Under the pieces are notes generated by a model that worked only from the letters and a program-made list of their open reading frames with translations, did no database searches and was not told the DNA's origin. DNA of 55,072 bases from Deltaproteobacteria bacterium (GTDB lineage Bacteria; Desulfobacterota; Desulfobacteria; Desulfobacterales; JAUWMJ01): the NCBI GenBank assembly GCA_030638575.1, contig DAOWEJ010000105.1, positions 1 through 55,072 on the forward strand. The letters run 5' to 3'. Below, one piece after another: positions 25,813 to 33,662 of the stretch (its first letter is position 1; each line of letters starts with the position of its first letter). Made by a program: the position numbers and the translations under genes.

Positions 25813-26862
25813 ATGGAGAAAGATAAACAAACAGCACCCACCATAATCGGTTTAAGCCCGAATGTAGTAAAAACAAAAGAGCTTATAAATCACGTTGCTG
25901 ATACAGGTTTAAATATAATTATCTGTGGGGAAAGCGGCGTCGGAAAGGAAGTTGTTGCGCAGAACCTTTACCATCGTTCTCCCAGGAAAGGAAAGCCTTT
26001 TGTAAAAATCAACTGTGCAGCATTACCGGAGGGGCTTCTTGAAAGCGAACTGTTTGGCTTTGAACAGGGGGCTTTTACCGGTGCTGAACGCAGAAAACGC
26101 GGAAAATTCGAGCTGGCTCATGGAGGAGTTTTATTATTGGATGAAATCGGCGACATGTCCCTGTCGCTTCAGGCAAAACTTCTTCATGTCCTTCAAAGCG
26201 GCGAGTTCTCTCGATTAGGCTCTGAAAAAGAGTTAAAAACAGACACCTGGATTTTAGCAGCCACCAACCATGAACTCGAGGAGGACATTAAAAATGAAAA
26301 ATTCAGGGAAGACCTGTACTACCGGCTCAATATTATTAAAATCTACCTTTCTCCGCTTCGTGAAAGACCTGAAGATATTCCGGTCCTAATAGACTATTAT
26401 TTAAAAAAATATTCTCCTCGATTTAGGAATAATTCGCTAAATCCCGATTACAGTTTAATTGAAAAGCTGCAAGAATACCACTGGCCCGGAAATGTCAGGG
26501 AACTTCAGAATGTTCTAAAACGGATTCTCGTTCTGGGTAACTGGGAAGAGATTGTTGATGAGCTTACACGCAGTACTTATGCCAAAAACGATTCAACTTC
26601 GGACAAGGCGTCTTCAAAAGAGCCTTCAGTTGTCTCTGATATATTGAATTCTGCCGATGGGCCATTGCAGAATCTTGAATCATTTTCCCTTAAGGACATT
26701 AAGAGAAGAGCACTCAATAGAGTCGAAAAAGAGGCAATCTCTTATGTCCTTGATAGAACAGATTGGAACCGGAGCAAAGCAGCCAAGATTTTAAAAATCA
26801 GCTATAAGACATTATTATACAAAATAAGCGATCTTAAGATAGTGCCCCCAAAAAAATTCTAA
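25813..26862 (+). CDS. Sigma54-dependent transcriptional activator (EBP), Fis family
   Basis: A 349-residue EBP: AAA+ domain (about 12-245) with Walker A GESGVGKE (39-46), the sigma54-contact motif GAFTGA (86-91), Walker B VLLLDE (106-111) and intact arginine region (LYYRLN, SPLRERPEDIP), then a Fis-type helix-turn-helix at the C-terminus (WNRSKAAKILKISYKTLL). It should open sigma54 promoters using ATP. There is no N-terminal sensory domain; the receiver is encoded separately just upstream. The four sigma54 promoters in this window are likely targets. In other PEP-CTERM/EPS bacteria the PrsK-PrsR system with RpoN is reported to control such genes; this is the closest known parallel. Confidence 0.9.
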   Translation: MEKDKQTAPTIIGLSPNVVKTKELINHVADTGLNIIICGESGVGKEVVAQNLYHRSPRKGKPFVKINCAALPEGLLESELFGFEQGAFTGAERRKRGKFELAHGGVLLLDEIGDMSLSLQAKLLHVLQSGEFSRLGSEKELKTDTWILAATNHELEEDIKNEKFREDLYYRLNIIKIYLSPLRERPEDIPVLIDYYLKKYSPRFRNNSLNPDYSLIEKLQEYHWPGNVRELQNVLKRILVLGNWEEIVDELTRSTYAKNDSTSDKASSKEPSVVSDILNSADGPLQNLESFSLKDIKRRALNRVEKEAISYVLDRTDWNRSKAAKILKISYKTLLYKISDLKIVPPKKF

Positions 26863-26868
26863 GGATCA

Positions 26869-26990
26869 ACGGCTTCGTAAAAAATCCAACTTCTGCGTTG
26901 CGCTGCATAAGGACTATCAGGGAGTGCCGAAAGTTCGGATATTCATTTTATATTCCTGAAAGAAGAAGCAAGGAACGACGCAACGGAAAA
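26869..26990. repeat. Partial copy of the GACGGTTTCGTAAAAAGT repeat family
   Basis: ACGGCTTCGTAAAAAATCC at 26870 matches the ends of the element at 52394. An inner inverted pair (GCGTTGCG / CGCAACG) follows. No gene. Confidence 0.5.
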
Positions 26991-27050
26991 AATAGAAGAA
27001 AAATTATCGGCTAATACCCGTTTGTACAATTGTAAAAAAGGGCAATAAGA

Positions 27051-27086
27051 AACCGCCCTGGGATTTTATCCAGGGCGGTTTTTTGT
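27051..27086 (+). terminator. Intrinsic terminator after the EBP gene
   Basis: Perfect stem AACCGCCCTG / CAGGGCGGTT with loop GGATTTTATC, then TTTTTT on the plus strand. It lies between the convergent EBP and PEP-CTERM genes, and may serve the minus strand more weakly. Confidence 0.9.
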
Positions 27087-27110
27087 TAAGCTGTTTTGTA
27101 ACGTTTTTTA

Positions 27111-27332
27111 TTACTTTTTGAATAGTTTTTTACGTCCAAGACCTGCTAAACCAATAAGACCTATGCCAAGCAACATCATTATAGCTGGTTCGGGAATGGT
27201 TGCAGCAGAATTTTTATCCAAAATGTTAATTGTCTTTGAGAGATTGAACGCAAAAACGTGTCCTGTAACTAAAAAATTTATAAAAAATACAGCTAAAATT
27301 GAAAAAATTAAAACAAATGATATCTTTCTCAT
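27111..27332 (-). CDS. Mini PEP-CTERM sorting-signal protein (73 aa)
   Basis: Signal peptide 1-28 (cut after GHVFA), a mature linker of about 18 residues (FNLSKTINILDKNSAA), then the PEP-CTERM signal: TIPEP (45-49), hydrophobic segment IMMLLGIGLIGLAGL (51-65) and basic end GRKKLFKK. Exosortase A cuts at this signal and passes the protein to the surface, where it travels with exopolysaccharide. The part left after both cleavages would be only about 20 residues, very small for this class. It has its own sigma54 promoter (P4) and SD-like GGA. It may be a peptide that coats or joins the polymer, or a processing decoy. Confidence 0.88.
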   Translation of the reverse strand: MRKISFVLIFSILAVFFINFLVTGHVFAFNLSKTINILDKNSAATIPEPAIMMLLGIGLIGLAGLGRKKLFKK

Positions 27333-27403
27333 AATATTTTTCCTTTAATAAAAAACCAAATTTTGCGATTTGTTAAATTTTAAAAAAATTTTGAGTGAAC
27401 TTA

Positions 27404-27431
27404 TAGATGGTATCAGCAAGAGATGTGCCAA
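27404..27431 (-). promoter_or_regulatory. Sigma54 promoter P4 (PEP-CTERM gene)
   Basis: Minus-strand TTGGCAC-ATCTC-TTGCTGA, GG at 27429-27428 and GC at 27417-27416, 12-bp spacing. Predicted start near 27404, 72 nt before the ATG. Confidence 0.82.
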
Positions 27432-27590
27432 TTGGGTAAAACAGTGGAGTTGATTTAATATTAATTTTTTTGCTTAAATATTATATTTAATATTAGATAG
27501 TTATTAAGTTACCACTTAAATTTTCTTGAAATAAAATATTTTGCCACTAATTGAATTATAACAATTAAGCCTCGTTATTATGAAAAAAAA

Positions 27591-27601
27591 GTAATAATTA
27601 C
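27591..27601. promoter_or_regulatory. Candidate enhancer palindrome GTAATAATTAC (P4)
   Basis: Perfect GTAAT-A-ATTAC, about 162 bp upstream of P4. The same distance is seen at P2 and, without the MITE, at P1. Confidence 0.45.
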
Positions 27602-27635
27602 ACAGAAACTATGTAATGTTTTTCACAAATTTTTA

Positions 27636-28334
27636 TTAAATATGGGTTTTAGATATTTTAATACTTTGAAGAGCATGAAGAATCGGTTTTACCTTAACCT
27701 TATGTTCAGGTGGTAAAAGTATGGCTTTGATCGGCTGGTTTTTTATCATGACGGTATCTGCAGTTTTTAAAGTTTCTTTTCGATATGATTTGATTTTTAC
27801 TTGTGATTGAACAAAAAGGAGAACGTCTGTAAGATTACCAAAATAACCGTCCTTGTCGACATGTTCTATATACTGTAGAAGCAGATCATTAACTGTCAAA
27901 ACGAACGGATCGATCTCGGCATAACCTCTTTCCATACAACCTATCCTGGAAACAAAACACCTGCACCCAAATGGCCTTACCGGGTATATCGGACATTCGT
28001 TATCCGTTAAAAGTGGGCACGCACCCCTATTTATACCACTATCTTCGTCTGGAACATCCTTTCCCTGCTCACATAGTTCTGCAAGCCGGTTCGTACTCAC
28101 TTTAGGCTGAAAACGCTTTTGACTTGTGGCTTTCCGAACCTTTGCATATAAATCCGATTGTCCGTTCGACTCTAAATATAAAGCAATTTTATATCCTTCA
28201 ATGGTTGTCATTGTAACATTATAAGTGCAGCAGTGCGCACAATATCTCTTGCACGCGATATCAAGCCCTTTGGCAAAATCATTATAAATTTTGTAAATCC
28301 GGTCTAAAATCGCCAGTTTTGTATTAAGATCCAT
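27636..28334 (-). CDS. YkgJ-family cysteine cluster protein
   Basis: A 232-residue protein with the N-terminal cluster C28-x3-C32-x2-C35-C36 and a second set in GACPLLTDNECPIYPVRPFGCRCF (about 117-140), matching the zinc/iron-chelating YkgJ family. The family is thought to bind a metal; its role is unknown. It starts with ATG and no strong SD is seen. It is divergent from the XRE-cupin gene; the two are separated by 353 bp. It does not look part of the EPS regulon. Confidence 0.85.
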   Translation of the reverse strand: MDLNTKLAILDRIYKIYNDFAKGLDIACKRYCAHCCTYNVTMTTIEGYKIALYLESNGQSDLYAKVRKATSQKRFQPKVSTNRLAELCEQGKDVPDEDSGINRGACPLLTDNECPIYPVRPFGCRCFVSRIGCMERGYAEIDPFVLTVNDLLLQYIEHVDKDGYFGNLTDVLLFVQSQVKIKSYRKETLKTADTVMIKNQPIKAILLPPEHKVKVKPILHALQSIKISKTHI

Positions 28335-28687
28335 TGGCTGAAAAATACTTGAAATTTATCCTTGTTGATTGAAAAAAAATTAATTATAAGAATAGAGGAT
28401 TGGGTTGATAAATGTCAATATTTGACTTTGTAATTTATTGCTGAATAATGATACTAAACATTTAAATGATAAGGGATTGCATGAACAGCTCATAGCTCAA
28501 AGCTCTCAGGAAAAAAGGATTTTTCATCATTTAATCCCGCTTGCAGCGGGACTATTAACGCATTGCTTTTGTCCAAAAAAAATAGTATATTTCTTAACAA
28601 AATGTTCGAGGTCTGATATTTGACTTTTTAAGCAAAATTAGCCAAATTTTCAAATAGCAAAATTATTCCAGAATAAAAGGAGGTATT
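28335..28687. other. 353-bp spacer, AT-rich, no gene seen
   Basis: Contains a short AGCTCATAGCTCAAAGCTC repeat near 28488 and a CCCGCTTGCAGCGGG hairpin near 28537. Divergent promoters for the YkgJ and XRE-cupin genes must lie here, but no clear -35/-10 pair stands out. Confidence 0.5.
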
Positions 28688-29239
28688 ATGCCAAGAAAAA
28701 AGGCCCAAAAATTTGAACCCGTGGGGAAAAAAATAAAGAAAGTAAGGATGCAAAAAAAAGTCGGTTTTAACGACCTGGCCAATGAAACCGGTTTTTCCGT
28801 CGATTATATCAAGGATATCGAAGCCGGTAAAGAAATTCCGCCGGTTGGTGCCCTTCTGCAAATTTCAAGGGCCCTGGAGATAGATTCAGGTTTTCTTTTA
28901 AGGGAACAAAAAACGACCCTGAAAAACCGCGTCAAGGCATATACTGAGCGCACGGAAAACTATGCCTATACAACCTTAACTCCAGGAGCTGAAAACAAAC
29001 ATCTTAAAGCCTTTAAGGTTGTTATCGACCCTCTGAAGGATCATAAGGGAGTTGGGTATCAGCATGAAGGAGAGGAATTTGCTTATGTACTGTCAGGAAA
29101 TGTGGAAATCATTGTGGGAGAAAACGTAAACAAGTTAAAAGAGGGAGAATCCCTTCACTTTAACTCGGGAATTCGGCACAAATTAAAAAATGCAGGTAAA
29201 GAAAAAGCAGAACTTATTGTTGTGATATATGGACCATAG
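28688..29239 (+). CDS. XRE-family regulator with cupin domain
   Basis: A 183-residue protein. N-terminal helix-turn-helix (about 10-68: VRMQKKVGFNDLANETGFSV...) and C-terminal cupin_2 domain (about 105-182: YQHEGEEFAYVLSGNVEIIV...GIRHKLKN). Such proteins repress or activate nearby genes, with the cupin sensing a small molecule. SD AAAGGAGG precedes the ATG. It lies 100 bp ahead of an acyl-CoA dehydrogenase gene on the same strand and likely regulates it, possibly in response to an acyl-CoA or related acid. The effector is unknown. Confidence 0.87.
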   Translation: MPRKKAQKFEPVGKKIKKVRMQKKVGFNDLANETGFSVDYIKDIEAGKEIPPVGALLQISRALEIDSGFLLREQKTTLKNRVKAYTERTENYAYTTLTPGAENKHLKAFKVVIDPLKDHKGVGYQHEGEEFAYVLSGNVEIIVGENVNKLKEGESLHFNSGIRHKLKNAGKEKAELIVVIYGP

Positions 29240-29258
29240 CACAGGCTTGGAAGCCTGG

Positions 29259-29330
29259 AAGCTATGAAGCTAAAAAGCCTATCAGCCTCCCGGCTTCATA
29301 GCCTCCCAGCTTCATAGCTTTTTTAGGAGG
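29259..29330. repeat. Inverted repeat plus SD module (copy 1)
   Basis: AAGCTATGAAGCT at 29259 pairs with AGCTTCATAGCTT at 29309, then TTTTTTAGGAGG. A 25-nt stretch at 29306-29330 is identical to 31794-31818. It can form a terminator-like hairpin immediately before the ribosome-binding site of the acyl-CoA dehydrogenase gene. Confidence 0.75.
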
Positions 29331-29339
29331 ATTTTATTT

Positions 29340-30479
29340 ATGTCGATTAAACTTACAGATGAACAGTTGATGATTCAAACCATGGTCAGAGATTTTGCAA
29401 GGGAAGTCATTGCCCCCACCGCTGCGGAACGTGACAAGACCAAGGAGTTTCCGGCCGAAAATCTGAAACAGCTTGGGGAACTTGGATTTATGGGTATGAT
29501 GGTTCCGCCGGAATATAACGGTTCAGGAGCAGATACCATCAGTTATGTCCTTGCCCTTTCCGAGGTTGCTTATGCCTGCGCTTCAACTGCCGTAGTGATG
29601 TCCGTACATAATTCCATCGTTTGCGAAAGTATCCTTCGATACGGCACGGAAGATCAGAAACAGCGATTCTTAAAACCTCTCGCAACCGGAGAAATAATCG
29701 GTGCCTTTGCCCTGACCGAACCTAATGCGGGTTCGGATCCGGTGCGGCAGACCACCAAGGCCGTCCGGGACGGAGACAGTTATATTTTAAACGGAACCAA
29801 GCGCTTTATTACAACAGGAAAGAATGCAGGTGTTATCATCGTAACGGTAAAAACGGATGAGGCCAAACGCCACAAGGGAATCAGTGCATTCTTGGTTAAA
29901 AAAGATACACCCGGCCTTTCCGTGGGACCCCTTGAAGATAAAATGGGCCTTCGTGGTTCTGATACCGTGGATCTGCTTTTCGAAGACTGCCGTGTATCTG
30001 CAAAAGACATGCTGGGAGAGGAAGGGGAAGGGTTTAAAATAGCCATGACAGGTCTTGACGGAGGCCGCATCGGCATTGCAGCTCAGTCAGTAGGTGTTGC
30101 GCAGGCGGCTTTTGATGCCGCTGTCCAATATGCCAAGGAAAGAGAGCAGTTCGGTCAATCTATTTCCAGGTTTCAGGGCCTGCGCTGGATAATTGCAGAC
30201 ATGGCTGTAGAAATTGAGGCGGCCCGGCAATTGATGATGTCCGCTTCTGCAATGAAAGACAGGGGAGAAAACTATACCGCCCAGGCCTCAATGGCAAAAC
30301 TTTTTTCTTCTGAAATGGTCAACAGGGTTACCGCAAAGGCTCTTCAAATCCACGGTGGTTACGGCTACATCAAGGAATATCCTGTTGAACGTTACTACAG
30401 AGATGCAAGGGTCTTTACGATCTACGAGGGCACTTCGGAAATCCAGAGAATTGTTATTTCCAATCATGTTTTCAGATAA
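29340..30479 (+). CDS. Acyl-CoA dehydrogenase (short-chain, butyryl-CoA type)
   Basis: A 379-residue FAD enzyme that introduces the alpha-beta double bond in an acyl-CoA, with electrons passed to ETF. Seen: FALTEPNAGSD (substrate/FAD loop, about 126), ITTGKNAG, QIHGGYGYIKEYPVERYYRDAR-like FAD segment near 335-355 and catalytic glutamate in IYEGTSEIQR (E363). The length is normal for short-chain members. A strong SD (AGGAGG) lies upstream. It belongs to beta-oxidation or a fermentation/anaerobic degradation pathway; the exact chain length cannot be read from sequence. Its upstream neighbour is a likely regulator. Confidence 0.92.
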   Translation: MSIKLTDEQLMIQTMVRDFAREVIAPTAAERDKTKEFPAENLKQLGELGFMGMMVPPEYNGSGADTISYVLALSEVAYACASTAVVMSVHNSIVCESILRYGTEDQKQRFLKPLATGEIIGAFALTEPNAGSDPVRQTTKAVRDGDSYILNGTKRFITTGKNAGVIIVTVKTDEAKRHKGISAFLVKKDTPGLSVGPLEDKMGLRGSDTVDLLFEDCRVSAKDMLGEEGEGFKIAMTGLDGGRIGIAAQSVGVAQAAFDAAVQYAKEREQFGQSISRFQGLRWIIADMAVEIEAARQLMMSASAMKDRGENYTAQASMAKLFSSEMVNRVTAKALQIHGGYGYIKEYPVERYYRDARVFTIYEGTSEIQRIVISNHVFR

Positions 30480-30509
30480 ACGGAATCTGTAAAATATCCG
30501 GAACTATCT

Positions 30510-30865
30510 ATTTAAATGAGGGGTCGGGGAGTTTTTCCTCAAAGGCTTTTTTTAGTGAACCGTTTGTGTTTTAATGATTGTCAACGGTTCGTCTGGGGAA
30601 TAGCCTATTAGCCCGTAAAAACCTTAACAAATGTGAACAGTCCCCTGTACACGCCCCCTATCTTCTGCGCTAAGTCCGTACAGGCAGAAAAGATCATCGC
30701 CGTCGTGGGAATCTGTCTTCTGGGGCTGGCTCAAATCTAATTTAAGCGAGATAGCTGCCGTACGACAGTTCCTCGATTTTATTGTTAAGGTTTTTACGGG
30801 CTAATAGGCTATTCCCCAGACGAACAGAGCAGAGATCGAAAAACTCCTCGACTCCTCATTTAAAT
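30510..30865. repeat. 356-bp palindromic element with perfect 44-bp arms
   Basis: Bases 30587-30630 and 30782-30825 are exact reverse complements over 44 bp. Outer arms (ATTTAAATGAGGGGTCGGGG... / ...CTCCTCGACTCCTCATTTAAAT) are also inverted but imperfect. The 150-bp centre has no convincing ORF. It fills the spacer between the acyl-CoA dehydrogenase and HDAC-like genes and resembles a MITE or other non-coding mobile unit. Confidence 0.8.
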
Positions 30866-30961
30866 AAAAGTATAAATTTGGATTATTAAAAACATGCTCA
30901 AATGAGCATTCAGGTGATCCGGTTTTAAAGAGGGGCGCTGTTTGAATGTAAGGAGTATGCC

Positions 30962-31708
30962 ATGAAAGTAATTTTTCACGACGATTTTTACCAGGTTTAT
31001 ACATCCGATCCTGCCGCTGAAAGGGGCAGAATGGAAGCCATTATGGACGTGATTGAATCGGAAGTCGATTTATTAGAAGCCAGGCCCGCATCCGAAGAAG
31101 ACATTACCGCGGTACACACAGAAGACCATATAAACGACGTACAACAAAGCGGCCTGTACTCCATCGCCGTCCTGGCTGCAGGAGGAGCAGTCCAGGCGGC
31201 TGAGATCGGATTAACCGAACCGTGTTTCGGACTTATTCGCCCGCCGGGCCACCATGCTTCCGCAAGTGCATCGTGGGGGTTCTGTTATTTCAATAACATG
31301 GCCATCGCTCTCGAAGCCTTAAAACACAAGGGAAAAATCGAAACCGCCTGTGTGCTGGATATAGACATGCATTATGGTGACGGCACAGTCAATATTTTAG
31401 GGGATAGAAGTGATGTTGAAATTTATAATGGGGCCACTAGAGATCGCGAGGTCTACATGGATGAAGTAACTTTGGAAATGGAAAATTGCCAGGCTGATAT
31501 TATCGGAATATCCGCAGGCTTTGACTATCATATAAATGACTGGGGCGGGGTGCTCAGTACGAAGGATTATTTCGACATCGGCCTTAAAGTTCGCAAAGCA
31601 GCCATCAGAAACAAAGGAGGATGTTTCGGTATTCTCGAAGGCGGATATAACCATAAAGTTTTAGGCAAAAATGTACTTGCCCTGATTCAGGGGATGGAAA
31701 GCCAGTAA
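30962..31708 (+). CDS. Histone-deacetylase-family hydrolase
   Basis: A 248-residue zinc hydrolase of the HDAC/AcuC/acetylpolyamine amidohydrolase group. Seen: RPPGHH with the His97-His98 dyad, the zinc site D-I-D135-M-H137-YGDG and GFD188, and catalytic tyrosine in EGGY229. It removes acyl groups from lysine or polyamine amides. It is shorter than most (300-370), so surface loops are reduced; the substrate is unknown. SD AAGGAG precedes the ATG. Upstream is a 52-bp repeat arm (CATTCAGGTGATCCGGTTTT) shared with 36652. Confidence 0.87.
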   Translation: MKVIFHDDFYQVYTSDPAAERGRMEAIMDVIESEVDLLEARPASEEDITAVHTEDHINDVQQSGLYSIAVLAAGGAVQAAEIGLTEPCFGLIRPPGHHASASASWGFCYFNNMAIALEALKHKGKIETACVLDIDMHYGDGTVNILGDRSDVEIYNGATRDREVYMDEVTLEMENCQADIIGISAGFDYHINDWGGVLSTKDYFDIGLKVRKAAIRNKGGCFGILEGGYNHKVLGKNVLALIQGMESQ

Positions 31709-31793
31709 GCTGGAAAGCTGATAGCGGAGGAAGCTGGGAAGATAGAAGGTTAGGAAGCTAAAAAACTTCTCAGCCTCCTGGCTTCATAGCTTC

Positions 31794-31818
31794 CCAGCTT
31801 CATAGCTTTTTTAGGAGG
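31794..31818. repeat. Inverted repeat plus SD module (copy 2)
   Basis: Identical over 25 nt to 29306-29330, directly before the HD-domain gene start, and again preceded by AGCTGGGAAG-type repeats. Confidence 0.75.
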
Positions 31819-31825
31819 TATTCTA

Positions 31826-32407
31826 ATGAGTTCAAAAGTTCCAACCAGAGAAGAAGCATACAATCTTTTAACTGAATATAATAAAAGTGATAGTCTTATA
31901 AAGCATGCCTTAGCGGTAGAAGGTGTTATGCGTTATATTGCCCGTAAGCTCGGAGAAGACGAAGAAAAATGGGGAGTCATAGGCCTTATCCATGACCTCG
32001 ATTATGAAAAGTTCCCGGAGCAGCACTGCCGCAAGACTGAAGAAATTCTAAAGGAAAACGACTGGCCGGAAGAATACATAAGAGCTGTGATAAGCCACGG
32101 TTGGGGAATTTGCATTGATGTTGAGCCCAAAACAAAGCTGGAAAAGACACTTTATGCGATTGATGAGCTCACCGGGCTTGTGGTTACAAATGCTCTGGTT
32201 CGCCCTTCCAAAAGCGTTTTGGATATGAAAGCAAAATCTGTAAAGAAAAAATTCAAGGACAAAAGATTTGCAGCCGGTGTCGACAGATCCGTTATTGAAA
32301 AAGGCGCCAAGATGTTAGGGGTAGAACTGACCGATCTGATTACCGATACCATTATGGGCATGCGGGAAGTAGCCGATCAAATCGGCCTGAAAGGGACAGT
32401 AGGATAG
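31826..32407 (+). CDS. HD-domain (HDIG-type) phosphohydrolase-like protein
   Basis: A 193-residue all-helical protein. Metal-binding residues of the HD superfamily: H22 (KHALAVE), HDLD in GLIHDLDYEKF (about 52-60), H in ISHGWG (about 92) and D in AIDELTGL. Such single-domain proteins hydrolyse phosphate esters such as nucleotides. The specific substrate cannot be told. SD AGGAGG is close to the ATG. It ends in a low-complexity repeat spacer before the convergent trpA gene. Confidence 0.85.
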   Translation: MSSKVPTREEAYNLLTEYNKSDSLIKHALAVEGVMRYIARKLGEDEEKWGVIGLIHDLDYEKFPEQHCRKTEEILKENDWPEEYIRAVISHGWGICIDVEPKTKLEKTLYAIDELTGLVVTNALVRPSKSVLDMKAKSVKKKFKDKRFAAGVDRSVIEKGAKMLGVELTDLITDTIMGMREVADQIGLKGTVG

Positions 32408-32477
32408 GGGGCGAGAAAGCTCTTAGCTCAAAGCTGATATCTCATAGTTAATAGAGTAAGGGCCGGGAAGGGATCAA

Positions 32478-33311
32478 TTATAATTTTGTGAAATTCTGTG
32501 CTATTCCGTGATAATTTTTTAACGTTGCTGCTTTGTATTTTCGAACCTGGTCGGCTATAATTAAAGCCATATCAGGATTATCCAGATTATCCTCGATGAT
32601 CCGCTCGAAAGCGCTGCCTATCACCACCCCGTCTGCAACAGATGCTATTGCCGCCACATCGTTCACCGTGGAAATACCGAACCCTACACAAACCGGTAGA
32701 TAGGTTACACGGCGAAGAGAATCTATCTGCAAACCTATGCTTTCCGTCTTCAGCCCACTGCTGCCGGTAACGCCGGTCTTGGAAACAAGATAAATAAAAC
32801 CACTTGCATCTTCTGTTATTTTCGACATCCGTTCTTCAGACGTAGTTGGTGCAATCAAACGTATCAGTGCCAAGTCGGAGCCGGACCACCTCCCTGTCAT
32901 TTCCTCTGACTCTTCGGGGGGCAGATCAACTACTAAAACACCATCAGCACCGGCTGCGAGAGCATCCCCATAAAATTTTCCTGTACCGTAAGCATATATA
33001 GGATTGTAGTAACTGAAAAGAATTATCGGGATTTGTGTTTCTTCCCTAAGCTTTCGGGTCATTGAAAGAACTTCCTTTAGACTTACTCCCTTCGAAAGCG
33101 CCCTTGCCGATGACCTCTGAATTACCGGGCCGTCGGCCGTGGGGTCTGAAAACGGAACTCCCAGTTCCAGAACATCCAAACCTGCCCTGCACATTGATGT
33201 AACTATGTTCAAAGATTCCGGTATGTCAGGATCACCCGCCGTTACAAAACCCACCAGCGCTTTTTCACCTCTTTTTTTTAATTCTTCAAATGCTATATCT
33301 ATACGGTTCAT
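32478..33311 (-). CDS. trpA: Tryptophan synthase alpha chain
   Basis: A 277-residue TIM barrel that cleaves indole-3-glycerol phosphate to indole and glyceraldehyde 3-phosphate. Catalytic Glu49 (VLELGVPFSDP) and Asp60 (TADGPV) are intact, at the same numbers as in E. coli TrpA; the GVTGSS phosphate-binding motif is present. Last gene of the trp operon, 351 bp after trpFB, an unusually long gap filled by a palindromic element. No terminator is recognised after it. Confidence 0.96.
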   Translation of the reverse strand: MNRIDIAFEELKKRGEKALVGFVTAGDPDIPESLNIVTSMCRAGLDVLELGVPFSDPTADGPVIQRSSARALSKGVSLKEVLSMTRKLREETQIPIILFSYYNPIYAYGTGKFYGDALAAGADGVLVVDLPPEESEEMTGRWSGSDLALIRLIAPTTSEERMSKITEDASGFIYLVSKTGVTGSSGLKTESIGLQIDSLRRVTYLPVCVGFGISTVNDVAAIASVADGVVIGSAFERIIEDNLDNPDMALIIADQVRKYKAATLKNYHGIAQNFTKL

Positions 33312-33441
33312 GATCTTTTATTCTCCATTTACGGCTTTATAAATCCATCAAAGGAGGACTCAGTTGCCGTATGATGTTAAATTTACTATTGCTTAATCGA
33401 CACCAAATATCATTAACTTAGATAGAAAGTCTCTCTATCAA

Positions 33442-33626
33442 GGCGCGAAAGGGATATTTATTTTCAGCGGTATCTTACACAACTGGCATCATTTTTCGCA
33501 GTATCCGGATATTGGAGGTTGACTGCTCTGAATAATTCACCGGTTAAAATCAAGTCCAACCTTCAATATCTGGATACGCTAGTCAAAATTAAATGATAAC
33601 GTTGAAAAGAAATATTCCTTTTGCGC
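33442..33626. repeat. Palindromic element between trpFB and trpA
   Basis: Outer arms 33442-33474 and 33594-33626 are inverted with some mismatches; inner arms (GTATCCGGATATTGGAGG at about 33500 and CCTTCAATATCTGGATAC at about 33559) are inverted as well. It occupies the 351-bp spacer 33312-33662, with no gene seen. Confidence 0.7.
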
Positions 33627-33662
33627 CATACTCATATCTAAAAAGAATGACATTTAGCGTCA

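Noticed and set aside
33483-33500. Plus-strand TGGCATCATTTTTCGCA as a sigma54 promoter
   Set aside because: The GG-GC spacing is one base too long and no gene follows on that strand.
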